NCBI GenBank assembly: GCA_029777755.1
Contig: JAKORQ010000125.1
Location: forward strand, 1-18,608
DNA: 18,608 nt
DNA from: Planctomycetota bacterium
GTDB taxonomy: Bacteria; Planctomycetota; Phycisphaerae; Tepidisphaerales; Tepidisphaeraceae
Direction of reading: 5' to 3'
This document shows positions 1-9,000 of the stretch, in pieces. Both the position numbers and the translations under genes were made by a program. Every line of letters begins with the position of its first letter. The stretch's first letter is position 1. The notes under the pieces were generated by a model, which saw only the letters and a list, made by a program, of their open reading frames with translations, was not told where the DNA came from and did no database searches.

Positions 1-1857
1 GAGCAGTTGCTGATCATCCTTGAGCGGGCGAGCGCTGACAATCATCGCCTTGGGGATGATGTACCGGCGGGACTTGTCATTGGGGTAGGAAATCTTCAGC
101 AGGTTGGCGATAAAGCCGTCCTGCACGAATTTCGGTCCATCGGCATTGGGGGTGATGATCCGGGCGGTCACGAGATAACCCTTGGCCGGCTCCGAACCGC
201 TGCTGGCGGTCGAGTCCATACCCATGCCCATGCCATCAAATCCCATCCCCATCGGGCCGCCCATCCCCATCATCCCGCCGGGAGGCCCGAAGGTGCTGCC
301 GCCGCCCCGCGAGGATGGCAACGCGCTATCGCCGGCATACTTGCGGAAATCAGGATCATTCAGGATCGGGGAAATATCGTGCACATAGCGCGAGGAAAGC
401 TCCTGGATCACCGCCAGATTGCGCTTGCCGCGCTCCACCGACTTCACCGCATCGGCATCCCAGTTCAGCAGCCCACGGGCAACCTCTTCCTGCGGCTGAG
501 GCAGACAGGCACGAATGTCGCGAAGCAGGTTCGCCCACATCGTGCGGTAGTCTGTCATCTCGTACAGCTTGGTGATCAGGTCGCGATCGGAAGCGCCGGC
601 GGAAGACACTGTGTTCCACTCGCTGGAGAGCGTGTTGGCCTGCGAGAGAAGCTGGTCATTGCGCTGACGCAGCTCAGGATCGCTCCCGGCAGCCTTGCTC
701 AGATAGACGCTGCCATAGGCGATGCCAGTGCCAGCCACCATGAGGGCCGCGGCCGTGCCGAACCACTTGGTCTTCTCTTTCCACATGCGCTCGCGGCGGA
801 TCGTCGCCGGGAGCAGCGAGCTCTGGACCTTGCCTTCACTGGCCCCCTGCAGAGCCAGGCCGTAAGCGCTGGCGAGCGAGAGCAGGTTTTCATTGAAGCC
901 GGCCGCCGCCTTGGGATCGGTAGGAGCCCCGCTGCGGAAGCCATCCATGCGCTCGATCTCAAGCTGGAGGTTCTGTTGCAGGTAGCGAAGGAGATTTGGC
1001 AGGCGGAAGGTGCCACCGAGAGCGATGATTTTCTTGATCCTGGTTTCGCGGCGGACGGAGGAGAAGAAGCCCATCGAGCGTTGGATCTCGCTAACCAGGT
1101 CGCCGAACACCGGCCGCATCGCCTGGAAGATCTGGCGGGTGTACTTGCTGGTTCCGGCCTGGCGCTTGAGTTCCTCAGCCTTCTGGAAGTTCAGCTTGAA
1201 AGCCTTTACCAGCGCCTCGGTGAAGCTGTTGCCGCCGATGGAGATAGAGCGGAGCCAGACGCTGTCATTGTCGGCGATTATCAGGTCGGTATTCTCGGCC
1301 CCCATGTCGATGATCATGGCGGTCTCGCCGAGCCGGCCGTCGTACTGCATGGCGTTGTATACCGCCAGCGGATTCATCTGAACGACCGAGATCTTCATGT
1401 TCACGTCCATGAAGTGCTGGATATGGCGAGCTACCAGCTCTTTGCGCATCGCGAAGATGCCCACCTCGACGTCCGGCGAATCGGGCGTTTCAAAAAGCTG
1501 GTACGACCATTCAACATCCTCAAGCGGAAACGGGATCTGCTGGATGGCCTCGAAGCGGACAATGTTGGGTATCTGCTTGCGCTCGACGGGGGGGAGCTTG
1601 ATGAAGCGGGCAAAGCTCGACTGACCACTGACGCCAACAGCAACGCTGCAGCTCTTGAGGTTGTGCTTCGCCGCAAACGTGCTAAGCGAAGCCGCTACCA
1701 GCGAATCGCGATTGTCGCCGGCGTTCGAAAGAATCTGCTCATGTTCGATGACGTCGTAGTCATCGATGCGAACACCTGTCGCGGTGTGGGTGAGCCGGAT
1801 AGCTTTCAGCGCCCGGTTGCCAATGTCGATGCCCCACGAATAACGAGCCGTTGCCAT
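1..1857 (-). CDS. pilM: Type IV pilus assembly ATPase PilM fused to a PilN-like membrane/periplasmic part (3' end outside window)
   Basis: PilM is the actin-like ATPase on the cytoplasmic side of type IV pilus and type II secretion platforms; it binds the N-terminal tail of the inner-membrane protein PilN. The protein starts MATARYSWGIDIGNRALK, with the phosphate-1 loop DIG at about residues 10-12. The phosphate-2 region (IIDMGAENTDLII, then SISIGG) is near 200-225, and the adenosine-site motif ALGGT is near 290. PilM proteins are usually about 350 residues. Here the frame stays open for 619 codons to the window edge. Residues 346-359 read SSLLPATIRRERMW, like the INLLP-type tail of PilN. A hydrophobic segment (about 365-386) follows, then a helical stretch, and a Met/Gly-rich stretch at about 519-550. 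The start is ATG 1857, preceded by AGGAGA. Codon-by-codon reading shows no in-frame stop. A long plus-strand open frame over the same codons is a shadow. The PilM assignment is firm; the PilN-fusion reading is inference. Confidence 0.88.
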   Translation of the reverse strand, partial: MATARYSWGIDIGNRALKAIRLTHTATGVRIDDYDVIEHEQILSNAGDNRDSLVAASLSTFAAKHNLKSCSVAVGVSGQSSFARFIKLPPVERKQIPNIVRFEAIQQIPFPLEDVEWSYQLFETPDSPDVEVGIFAMRKELVARHIQHFMDVNMKISVVQMNPLAVYNAMQYDGRLGETAMIIDMGAENTDLIIADNDSVWLRSISIGGNSFTEALVKAFKLNFQKAEELKRQAGTSKYTRQIFQAMRPVFGDLVSEIQRSMGFFSSVRRETRIKKIIALGGTFRLPNLLRYLQQNLQLEIERMDGFRSGAPTDPKAAAGFNENLLSLASAYGLALQGASEGKVQSSLLPATIRRERMWKEKTKWFGTAAALMVAGTGIAYGSVYLSKAAGSDPELRQRNDQLLSQANTLSSEWNTVSSAGASDRDLITKLYEMTDYRTMWANLLRDIRACLPQPQEEVARGLLNWDADAVKSVERGKRNLAVIQELSSRYVHDISPILNDPDFRKYAGDSALPSSRGGGSTFGPPGGMMGMGGPMGMGFDGMGMGMDSTASSGSEPAKGYLVTARIITPNADGPKFVQDGFIANLLKISYPNDKSRRYIIPKAMIVSARPLKDDQQLL

Positions 1858-1881
1858 ACTATCTCCTGTCATCGCGGCCCA

Positions 1882-1899
1882 TGCCGATAATGATCGGCA
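1882..1899. repeat. 7-bp inverted repeat in the pilM leader
   Basis: TGCCGAT and ATCGGCA flank a 4-base loop, 24 bases upstream of the pilM start and just before its AGGAGA ribosome-binding site. It could be a leader hairpin or an operator for pilM. The rest of the 252-base pilM/mtaB intergenic region (1858-2109) is visibly more AT-rich than the genes and must hold the divergent promoters. I could not place a convincing pilM -35/-10 pair in it. Confidence 0.4.
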
Positions 1900-2097
1900 C
1901 TGCTACACTCAACGCGCGCTTCAGGGAAATGCTTTCCGTTCTGACAGGCGGCTAATCTATCCGGCAACTCATCTGTTTAAAGATAAAGCCTCCGGAACCC
2001 ATATACCCACCCGCCGGACATTCTAGAGCTATATTAGCATCCGCCTTGCATTACGGAAGAGCTTTCCACCCAAGAAGATACTTTCGTTTCGTCTCGC

Positions 2098-2103
2098 TAC
2101 AAT
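2098..2103 (+). promoter_or_regulatory. Candidate -10 box of mtaB (leaderless promoter)
   Basis: TACAAT matches the TATAAT consensus in five of six bases and ends six bases before the mtaB ATG at 2110, so transcription would start at or next to the A of ATG. No Shine-Dalgarno sequence lies upstream of the start. No good -35 hexamer is seen at 15-19 bases upstream, so the call rests on the -10 match, its spacing and the missing ribosome-binding site. Confidence 0.45.
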
Positions 2104-2109
2104 CCCCCT

Positions 2110-3483
2110 ATGCCGACGTACCGTGTGATCACCCTGGGGTGCAAGGTAAACCAATATGAAAGCCTCCAGGTTGAACAGCTTCTCAAAAACCTCGGATACA
2201 CCCCGACGGAAAGCAAGGATGCCGACGTCGTGATCGTCAACACCTGCTCCGTCACCTCACAGGCCGCGGCCAAGAGCAGAAATCTCCTGCGGCGCTTCGC
2301 CCGCCGGCCCAGGAAACCCGGCGATCCGCCCCACACTATCGCCATCGGCTGCTGGGCCACGTCTGATAAGACCAAAGCCGCCGAATTGCTCGGCGAAAAC
2401 GCGGCCATCGGCCATCAGGGTATTTTAGCGGAGCAGTTGCCGGCGTTGCTCGGGGCAACTCAATTCCAGCCCCTAAAGCGATCGAATAGCCGATCGCTTC
2501 CCATACTTAGCGAACGGCAACCTCGAAATCAGCGGGCCATCCTCAAGATTCAGGATGGCTGCGACGCCCATTGCACCTACTGCATCATCCCCAAGCTCCG
2601 CCCTATCCTCTGGAGCAGGCCGCAGGAGGAGGTAATTGCCGAGGCCCGCAACATGGTATCGGCCGGGCATCAGGAGATCGTGCTCACCGGCGTCTTCCTC
2701 GGCGCATATGGACAAGGTACCGCCCTGCATCGCCGGCAGGAGTCGCCCTCGGCCCATATCGCCAGCCTTATTAAAGAACTGTGCACGTCGGTACCCGGGC
2801 TGGCGCGGCTGCGACTCTCCAGCCTGGAACCCGGGGATGCCACGCCCGAGTTAATAGAAACGCTGCGCTCGTTCCCTCAGGTGGTGCCCCACTTTCATCT
2901 GCCGCTACAGTCCGGCTCGGCCGACATTCTCAGGAAGATGAATCGGCAATACTCGGCCGACGATTACCGCCGAATGATCGACAATATCCGAGCCGCCTTT
3001 GACCGCCCCGCCATAACCACCGATGTAATTGTGGGCTTCCCCGGCGAAACGGATGAGGATTTCGCGGCGACGACGGAGATGGCTCGGTACGCCCAATTCC
3101 TACATGTGCATGCTTTTCCCTTCTCTCCGCGCGAGGGAACGGCCGCCGCTCGCTGGAAGCGCCAGATGATTCCACAGCGCATCGTCACCGAGCGAATGAA
3201 CCAGCTCCAGCAGCTCAGTGATGAGCTATCGCTGCAGTTCCGTTCACAGTTCGTCGGGGAGAGCGTGGAACTGCTCGTTGAACATCCCAACTCCAGCGAT
3301 GTGCCGGAGAGCGCCGCATGGCTACAGACCGGCGTGCAGCATGGAAGATGCGAGAGGTACTTTGCCGTGCATTTTGAATCCCCGGTGGATCTCACAGGCA
3401 AGCTCGTTCGTGTGAGGATTGAGCGCGTCACCGCCCAGAGAACGGTGGGTAGCTTGCTCGAGCCAGCCCGGCGAGCAGTATAA
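2110..3483 (+). CDS. mtaB: tRNA (t6A37-C2) methylthiotransferase MtaB
   Basis: This radical SAM enzyme adds a methylthio group to C2 of N6-threonylcarbamoyladenosine at position 37 of tRNAs reading ANN codons, giving ms2t6A. The N-terminal domain (UPF0004) begins YRVITLGCKVNQYES; GCKVNQ is typical of MtaB rather than MiaB or RimO. Its three cluster cysteines are C11, C46 and C81. The radical SAM cluster motif CDAHCTYC gives C151, C155 and C158. A TRAM-like RNA-binding domain occupies roughly residues 385-455. At 457 residues it has the family length. The start is fixed because the conserved motif begins within a few residues of ATG 2110, yet no Shine-Dalgarno sequence precedes it. The stretch after the cluster reads KLRPILWSR where many homologues have a YARGR-like sequence, a local divergence. 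The stop overlaps the next gene's start by one base. Confidence 0.93.
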   Translation: MPTYRVITLGCKVNQYESLQVEQLLKNLGYTPTESKDADVVIVNTCSVTSQAAAKSRNLLRRFARRPRKPGDPPHTIAIGCWATSDKTKAAELLGENAAIGHQGILAEQLPALLGATQFQPLKRSNSRSLPILSERQPRNQRAILKIQDGCDAHCTYCIIPKLRPILWSRPQEEVIAEARNMVSAGHQEIVLTGVFLGAYGQGTALHRRQESPSAHIASLIKELCTSVPGLARLRLSSLEPGDATPELIETLRSFPQVVPHFHLPLQSGSADILRKMNRQYSADDYRRMIDNIRAAFDRPAITTDVIVGFPGETDEDFAATTEMARYAQFLHVHAFPFSPREGTAAARWKRQMIPQRIVTERMNQLQQLSDELSLQFRSQFVGESVELLVEHPNSSDVPESAAWLQTGVQHGRCERYFAVHFESPVDLTGKLVRVRIERVTAQRTVGSLLEPARRAV

Positions 3484-4715
3484 TGGGCATGGTGACGAAG
3501 CAGACAGTTCCATCACCGGAGACACTCGACAGGCTCGCCAGTGAGCTGGCGCAGCGGGCACGTGAGATTCGCCGGCAGTTGCATCAGTATCCCGAGACCT
3601 GCTACGAGGAACAGAAGACGGCAGCGATGATCCGCGAGGAGCTGTCGCGGCTGGGAATACCGTTCGAGGCGGGGGTGACAGATGCACCAACCGCTACCAT
3701 TGGCCACATTGGCGATCCATCCCTGCCGTGCGTCGCACTGCGGGCAGACATAGACGGCCTGCCAATCCTGGAGCAGAACGATCTGCCCTACAAGTCGAGA
3801 CATCCCGGGCGGATGCATGCGTGTGGCCACGATGGACACATGGCGAGCCTGCTGGGGGCGGCAGCCGTGCTAAAGAGGCTCGAAAGCGATAGACAGTTGC
3901 CCGTTTGCGTCAAGCTGATCTTTCAGCCGGCAGAGGAAGGTGGCGGCGGCGCCAAGAGGATCGTAAACGCCGGCGCCCTGGATGGAAGGATCGGTCCAAA
4001 GGCGCAGTGTATCTTCGGGCTGCACGGTTGGCCGGGGCTGTCGTTTGGGACAATTGCGACGCGGCCGGGTCCGCTGATGGCGGCGACGGACAACTTCATC
4101 GCGACATTCCGCGGTGCTGGAGCCCACGCCGCTTACCCTCACCTCAGCCGCGATCCGATCGCTGCGCTGGGAGAAGCAATAATCTCGCTGCAGCAGGTTG
4201 TCAGTCGCGAGAGCAATCCCGTCGACCCCGTGGTCGTCACCATCGGCAAAATCTGCGGTGGAACGGCGGCGAATATCATCCCCGAGTCCGCAATGATGGA
4301 AGGCACAGCCAGGACCCTGTCACAGGCGACTCGCGCAGCAGTCAGGCAGGCCATCCATCGCCGACTGCAGGCAGTGGCAGACGCCAACGACATGGAACTG
4401 GAGTTCACCTGGCATGAGGGCTACCCTCCTACCATCAACGACCCGGAGATGGTGAAGTACGTTGAGCAGATCGTCACCGAGCACTTCGGGGAAGATCGCT
4501 TCATGATCTCCCCGGCGTCCAGCATGGGAGGCGAGGATTTCGCGTACTACCTCGAGCAAATTCCCGGCTGCTTCATCCACCTGGGGCTGCGGCCAAGCTC
4601 GGTGATGGATTATCCCGGCATGCACCATCCCCGGTTCGACTTCAACGACGATGTCCTGCCGATTGCGATCCAGTTGCTCTCCGCACTGGCGATCGGCGCG
4701 GCCCAGCAGCAATAG
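3483..4715 (+). CDS. M20D-family metal-dependent amidohydrolase (N-acyl-amino acid / hippurate hydrolase type)
   Basis: Members of peptidase subfamily M20D (HipO, IAA-amino acid hydrolases, N-acetyl-diaminopimelate or N-acyl-amino acid deacylases) cleave amide bonds of N-acylated amino acids with a two-metal centre. The 410-residue length is typical. Visible motifs are RADIDGLPI (87-95), MHACGHDGHM (111-120, metal ligands C114 and H116), FQPAEEGGGGA (148-157, E151/E152), GLHGWP (H181) and GMHHPRFDF (H381/H382). The dimerisation lid lies at roughly 195-305. There is no signal peptide, so it should be cytoplasmic. ATG 3483 shares its first base with the mtaB stop (TAATG), implying translational coupling; a second ATG at 3489 is possible. 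The substrate cannot be told from sequence: a peptide or N-acyl-amino acid scavenging role is as likely as lysine biosynthesis. It ends 8 bases from the convergent serpin gene. Confidence 0.88.
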   Translation: MGMVTKQTVPSPETLDRLASELAQRAREIRRQLHQYPETCYEEQKTAAMIREELSRLGIPFEAGVTDAPTATIGHIGDPSLPCVALRADIDGLPILEQNDLPYKSRHPGRMHACGHDGHMASLLGAAAVLKRLESDRQLPVCVKLIFQPAEEGGGGAKRIVNAGALDGRIGPKAQCIFGLHGWPGLSFGTIATRPGPLMAATDNFIATFRGAGAHAAYPHLSRDPIAALGEAIISLQQVVSRESNPVDPVVVTIGKICGGTAANIIPESAMMEGTARTLSQATRAAVRQAIHRRLQAVADANDMELEFTWHEGYPPTINDPEMVKYVEQIVTEHFGEDRFMISPASSMGGEDFAYYLEQIPGCFIHLGLRPSSVMDYPGMHHPRFDFNDDVLPIAIQLLSALAIGAAQQQ

Positions 4716-4723
4716 TCGCCGCG

Positions 4724-5932
4724 CTAGTCGTTTCCCGGCTTCATCAGTTTGCCGGCGAAGAGCAATACGCCGCTCTCGTTGTCGCGGATGGCAAAGACGA
4801 ACGGATGGTCAGCGCGGAAGACCACCGCCTCTTCCGGGGGCAGCATGGCGGTAACGCGCATGACTACGCCGGTGGCGGCCGCTGCCTCGGTTCCCGCTTC
4901 ATCCACCGCCACGAATGCCTCATGCACGACGTTGGAGATCATGACCTTCTCATCCCTGGTCATGCCGGAGAAATCCGCGTCATCGGCAAAGGCCAGCGGC
5001 ATGCCCAAAGAAGCAAGCTGCCTGGCGAGGTCGACCTTGAAGCGGATGCTGAACGATGGCAACGCCACCTGGACCTGGCGGGCCTGAAGCGTCTCGATTG
5101 CTCTCGCCAGTTCCTCGGGATCAAGCATCTTCTCCGCAGCCGAGATGTCGCGGCCGGTCTTGGGAAGGAAGATCAGCATAGAGTTTGCGCCGCCCTTGTA
5201 GGGAAGCTCCAGCACCTGCAAATCGTCATTCTCGGCATACCTTGTGCGCAGGCTCTGGTTCATGAATTTCGTCGTAACAGTCTCACCACTGCCCAGGCGA
5301 AACTCACCATTCTCCGTGGCAGACTTCTCAAACGGGCTTTGCCATGCCGCCTTGAAGTAGATCGCGTTGACCAGCACCATCCGCGTCAGGGGATTGAGCA
5401 TGCCGGCGGGAATCAGCTCCGGGATCTTCTCCTTCGTCTGGTCGCTCACCCACTTGTTGATGCGCCCACGGGCAGACTCGGCGGCCGTCTTGTAGTCAAC
5501 CTCGAACAATTCGCTGCCGTAGCGATCCTTGAGGATCGTCGTGAATTCAGGCCGATAGTTGATCGACTGCTCTCCCCAGAGGCTGTTGGCGATGTTCAGT
5601 TCGAAACCGTGGCGCTGCCTTACATTTCGCAGATGCTCGGCCAGGTCCTTGTGGCCCTGCGCAGCGGTATAGGCATCGCCTACATGCAGCACCTTCTCCA
5701 TCTGGTCAGCGGTCTGGCCGCGCGCGCCGGCCAGCGTCATCGCCAGGGCGCTGTGGATGCTGTACGCGGAATAGAAGACATTCTCTTCGCCGCCGCCAAT
5801 TGATCGGTATAGCTCGGAGCCAAACCTGTTCACAGCGGTGGTGCTGTCCGGTGCCGCGGCGGAGACGGCCGTGCAGGCCGGGAGTGTGATGAGTGCCGCC
5901 ACGCACGCCAGGATCAGAAGCATCTGGTTCAT
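4724..5932 (-). CDS. Lipoprotein serpin (inhibitory type)
   Basis: Serpins are suicide inhibitors that trap serine or cysteine proteases after cleavage in the reactive centre loop. The 402 residues are a full serpin core plus an export signal. MNQMLLILACVAALITLPAC ends in a lipobox (LPAC, C20), so the mature protein should be lipid-anchored outside the cytoplasm. Serpin hallmarks are YSIHSALAMTLAGARGQT (57-74), the hinge VDEAGTEAAAAT (343-354), and FRADHPFVF (372-380). The hinge is of the inhibitory kind, with P17 Glu345, P15 Gly347, P14 Thr348 and small residues P12-P9. Counting 17 from P17 puts P1-P1' at about Thr361-Ala362. ATG 5932 follows a purine-rich GAGGAGAGAGGAAA sequence. A weak -10 candidate, TATAAG, lies at 5956-5961 without a good -35. 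The lacZ terminator just upstream argues for separate transcription. Protection of surface proteins from foreign or host proteases is a reasonable guess; the target is unknown. Confidence 0.92.
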   Translation of the reverse strand: MNQMLLILACVAALITLPACTAVSAAAPDSTTAVNRFGSELYRSIGGGEENVFYSAYSIHSALAMTLAGARGQTADQMEKVLHVGDAYTAAQGHKDLAEHLRNVRQRHGFELNIANSLWGEQSINYRPEFTTILKDRYGSELFEVDYKTAAESARGRINKWVSDQTKEKIPELIPAGMLNPLTRMVLVNAIYFKAAWQSPFEKSATENGEFRLGSGETVTTKFMNQSLRTRYAENDDLQVLELPYKGGANSMLIFLPKTGRDISAAEKMLDPEELARAIETLQARQVQVALPSFSIRFKVDLARQLASLGMPLAFADDADFSGMTRDEKVMISNVVHEAFVAVDEAGTEAAAATGVVMRVTAMLPPEEAVVFRADHPFVFAIRDNESGVLLFAGKLMKPGND

Positions 5933-5982
5933 TTTCCTCTCTCCTCGTAGCCGAGCTTATAGCGCGCCGGTCAAAAAGATAA

Positions 5983-6019
5983 CGGCCGCGTTGCGCTTAT
6001 TAGACGCGCAGCGCGGCCG
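5983..6019 (-). terminator. Rho-independent terminator of lacZ
   Basis: Two 14-base arms (5983-5996 and 6006-6019) pair fully with one G-T wobble around a 9-base loop. Read on the minus strand, the stem is followed by TTATCTTTTTG, a U-rich tail. It starts 24 bases after the lacZ stop, ends that transcript and separates it from the serpin gene. Its arm shares the 11-mer CAGCGCGGCCG with the rpsA terminator. Confidence 0.75.
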
Positions 6020-6042
6020 AATGTTTCATGAACGAGCCTGGA

Positions 6043-9000
6043 CTAGTCGATCCGCTCCGGCAGACGCCGGGCGATGCCGGCCGGGTCGCCAAGCGTGCGG
6101 CTGAACGGACGCAGCAACACGCCAAAGCTGAACGGCTGCGGCTTGAGCCAGTAAGGCTCAAACGTCGCGGGTCCGCAGGTTGCAGTGCCTACACCGCAGT
6201 GGGCGTAATCGAGGTTCAGCGTGATGAAGTCATTCTTCACCAGCTCATGCTGATGCTCGGCAACTTCCATCTGCTGCGCCGTATACCAGTGGGCCGAGAA
6301 GTTCATGGTCGGCATCCCGACGGCCATCAGGCCTTCACCCCGGGCATTGCCCATAGCCAGCCAGCGAACATCCATGCGATTGCCATTCTCCTGCGGCATC
6401 ACGTATGGCGTGTACAGCTCGTCGACGGTGGCCTCCCACCGGCCTATCTTGCCGGCCAGACAGGTATCGGGGTACTGCTCCCCTGGCCCCTTGCCATACC
6501 ACTGCACACGATCCAGCGTCTTGTTCAGCGCCATGGTCAGGCCGAGGCGAGGCAGCGTCTTATAGAACGGTCCCTGCGGAGTCACGCGGGTATCAATCAG
6601 GACATCGCCATTGCCGAAGATGCTGTAGACATACTCGGTCTGGAACGAGCGATCGCCGTGGATTGGCGGAGCAATGCGGACATGGGCACGAATCTGCACA
6701 GCGCTCTTGCCGATCGTCTTCACCTCAACCTGCTCGACGCGATGCTGCAGCCAGTGCAGGCCATCCTTGCGCCAGTTATCGGTAAAGCGATCGTGCCAGC
6801 CTGAGCGATCATTGTCCGTGGGCGCACGCCAGAAGTTCATCTTCGGGCCGGCGGTGAGCATGTTGAGGCCGGCATGCTGCCACGAGGAGATCACCGCGCG
6901 AACCTTGTCGAAGGTAAGCGAGAAGTTGGCGCCGCAGATTGCCACGCTGGTGTCACACTGATCGATGCTCACGCGGGACATGGTATCGCGCAGGATCACG
7001 GGAGCGGCCGGCGCCTTCCATGCCACCGGGAACTGGGCCCACGACAGTTCATGCCCGGCCGGCGCCCAGGGCGTCGCCTGCGCCAGCGCAAAGGAAATGT
7101 GCACAATGTACTCAGCGCCCGGCTTCAAGTTGGTCGGCTTGCTGATGGGCAGCCTGAACTCCGTGCTCTTCTGGGCGTCCGCCGACACGTCGGCTTTGCC
7201 GCTGGCAATGACTACGCCGTCCTCAAGCAACTGCCAGTTGCAGGCCAGGTGCTCGATGTTGATGTAGTCGTATCGGTTGGTAGCGCGGAACTTGCCGGCG
7301 GCCGCGTCAATCGCCTCCACCACCACGGGCTCGATCACCTTCTTATATTCAATCAGCCCCGGAGAAGGGATGCGGTCGGGGAAGATCAGGCCGTCAGTGA
7401 CGAAGTTGTAGTCATTGGGCTTGTCGCCAAAGTCGCCGCCGTAGGCAAAGTACTCCTTGCCGTCGGCAGTCTTCACACGAATGCCGTGGTCGATCCACTC
7501 CCAGATGCAACCGCCCATGATGCGCGGGCTGGAATAGAACGCCTCCCAATACTCCTTCAGTCCGCCCGGTCCATTGCCCATGGCGTGGGCGTACTCGCAC
7601 AGGATGTACGGAACCTTGCCGTACTTCTCCGGCTCGATCTTGTGGCCATCACCCCAGCCCCAGAAAGGCATCGCCTCCCTGGCCTCGCCGAACTTGCGCA
7701 CATTCGCAGGCTCCGGGTACATCTGGCTGTAGACGTCCGCGACCATCAGCCCCTTGTCGCCTTCATAGTGGATCGGGCGCGTCGGGTCATAGCTCTTTGT
7801 CCACCTGGCCATCGCCTCGTGGTTCACGCCAAAGCCGGCCTCATTGCCCAGCGACCACATGATCACGCAGGCATGGTTCTTGTCTCGCTCCACCATCCGC
7901 TGCATGCGATCGACGCAGGCCTCTTCCCATTCGGGGTCGTTGGTGGGATTTCCAGTCCAGGTCCGCTCGTTCTTGCCAGACTCGGCGTTCATGAAGCCGT
8001 GGGTCTCAAGGTCGCACTCGTCAATCACCCACATGCCGTAGAAGTCGCACAGCTCAAGGAAGCGCGGATCCGGCGGATAGTGGCTGGTGCGGACCGTGTT
8101 CACGTTGTGCTGCTTCATCAGCAGGATGTCGCGGATCATGGCCTCCATCGGCACCGCCCGGCCATAGTCGCAATGGTGCTCGTGGCGATTCACGCCCTTG
8201 ATCTTGATCGGCTTGCCGTTGACGCGGAACACACCGTCGTTGCCGATCTCGATCTGGCGGAAGCCGGTTCGCTGCGGTACGACTTCCACTACCTCTCCGG
8301 ACTCATCCTTCAGCGTCACCAGCGTTGTGTAGAGATAGGGAGTCTCGGCCGTCCACCAGCGCGGCTTTTCCACAGGTACGGTCAGCTCAACCGAAGTCGT
8401 CTCGCCACCGCCGACCGATACCGACTTGGTGACCGTGCGGGCGACCTTTTGTCGCTCGGCGTCAAAGAGCTGCACTGAAAGCTTGTAGTCATGCACGCCG
8501 GTGCCGCGGGTGTTGGCCACCTTTGCGGTGACGCGCAGCGTGGCATCCTTGTATTTCTTGTCGAACTCTGTGCGGATGAAGACATCCTTCACCTGCACCT
8601 GGGGCATCGCCAGCAGGTAGACATCGCGGAAGATGCCCGATAGCCACCACATGTCCTGGTCTTCCATGTAGGTGCCGTCGGACCACTGCATGACGCGAAC
8701 GGCGATGGTGTTGGCGCCGGGCTTCACCGCCGAAGTGATATCAAACTCCGCGGGAAGACGGCTGCCCTTGGAGAATCCAATCTGCTTGCCGTTGACCCAG
8801 ACGTAGAACGCCGAGTCGACACCCTCGAAGCGCAGCACGATCTGCCGGCCATCCCATGTCTCGGGGATCCAGAAATCGCGGCGATACGAGCCGGTGGGGT
8901 TCTCGGTGGGCACACGCGGCGGATCGACGGGGAACGGGTACTGGACGTTGGTGTAGTGAGGACGCCCGTAGCCATGGAGTTGCCAGTTGCTGGGAACCGT

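Noticed and set aside
7..1890. 627-codon plus-strand open frame
   Set aside because: It reads the complementary triplets of the minus-strand PilM gene, has no recognisable protein features, and arises from high GC; the minus strand gives clear PilM motifs and a good ribosome-binding site.
4805..5803. 332-codon plus-strand open frame
   Set aside because: Antisense to the serpin gene, which has unmistakable family motifs.
6874..8478. 534-codon plus-strand open frame
   Set aside because: It lies wholly within lacZ in the opposite direction; the sequence is rich in His, Arg and Ala with no domain, as expected for a shadow.
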